From positions 1 through 64,000 of the forward strand of contig MSJI02000909.1 in NCBI GenBank assembly GCA_001931905.2: a DNA stretch of 64,000 nucleotides, written 5' to 3'. Of the stretch, positions 63,773 through 64,000 are shown one piece after another (positions within the stretch are counted from its first letter, which is position 1; each line of letters starts with the position of its first letter). Source of the DNA: Cladosporium sp. IMV 00045 (Eukaryota > Ascomycota > Dothideomycetes > Cladosporiales > Cladosporiaceae). A program made the translations under genes and the position numbers. The notes under the pieces were generated by a model. That model was not told the DNA's origin and did no database searches. It worked only from the letters and a program-made list of their open reading frames with translations.

Positions 63773-64000
63773 ATGACCACTGAAATCCCCGAAGACAGCT
63801 CAACCGATGTACATGATGATAGTTCCACGGACGTTTCGGAAGGCGAAGATCTGAACGGTACTTGTATCTGTACGCTCAAAACATAGTAGAGGACAGTGAC
63901 TATAACTTTACATGTCACAGGCGACCATGCGACTCATGCGACAAGGGCCACAGCCCTTCATCGTCAGCCAAAAAGACCCGCCGATACACCCTCTTTGTCC
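63773..64000 (+). CDS. 5' end of an unidentified gene (runs off the window)
   Basis: An ATG at 63773 opens an acidic N-terminus (MTTEIPEDSSTDVHDDSSTD, then VSEGEDLN). A donor at 63858 (GTACTT) and an acceptor at 63920 (ATGTCACAG) form a 63-nt intron that keeps the frame open (G-DHATHATRATALHRQPKR) to the window edge; reading through instead stops within 13 codons. Too little is visible to name a family. Confidence 0.55.

Overview
This window is nuclear DNA of a filamentous ascomycete (Pezizomycotina, most likely a Dothideomycete). The evidence is gene density of about one gene per 2.5 kb, spliceosomal introns mostly of 50-80 nt with GT-AG ends and CTAAC/CTAAT-like branch sites, CT-rich leaders, and orthologues of core eukaryotic genes with fungal-type architecture. 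No operons, IS elements, phage genes or CRISPR arrays are present. The class-level placement is inference; no rRNA or other marker gene is available to test it.

Layout. 1-5.4 kb: the 3' part of SEC24 (COPII coat), convergent with a PTR2-type oligopeptide transporter. 6.4-8.8 kb: a Ser/Thr/Pro-rich, repeat-bearing surface protein with a GPI-like tail. 10.4-16.7 kb: a BRE4/FUSC-like membrane protein, DPH5 (diphthamide synthesis) and SPT3 (SAGA). 17.3-24.4 kb: one giant gene for a coiled-coil protein of about 2357 residues with about 22 copies of a short helical repeat. 25.0-26.4 kb: an AlkB-like dioxygenase carrying CUE and GRF zinc-finger domains. 27.2-28.9 kb: two small hypothetical genes. 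29-31.7 kb: gene-free DNA with a three-copy 165-bp tandem repeat. 31.7-35.8 kb: a secreted, very proline-rich protein with a cationic C-terminal domain, convergent with a phytanoyl-CoA-dioxygenase-like enzyme.

36.8-43.7 kb: SUB1/PC4, a tRNA-Thr(AGT), PEX7, RFT1 and a DHA1-type MFS transporter. 43.7-48.2 kb: the largest gene-free stretch, ending in a pyrimidine-rich leader of a Ras2/RasB GTPase gene. 51-55.8 kb: a small unresolved coding region, a SET-domain gene whose last SET segment is in another frame, and a kinase-like protein fused to an ING-type PHD finger. 56.9-64 kb: a GMC oxidoreductase, an F-box-like/LRR protein, the DNA primase small subunit PRI1, and the 5' end of one more gene.

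Most genes are independent housekeeping functions (secretion, translation, transcription, peroxisome import, N-glycosylation, replication). Several are arranged as divergent pairs with intergenic regions of about 300 bp (DPH5/SPT3, PEX7/RFT1, PRI1/last gene). The parts least explained by known families are the helical-repeat giant protein, the secreted Pro-rich/cationic protein and its upstream tandem repeat, and the SET plus kinase-PHD neighbourhood. All exon borders were placed by hand from splice signals, frame and family conservation.
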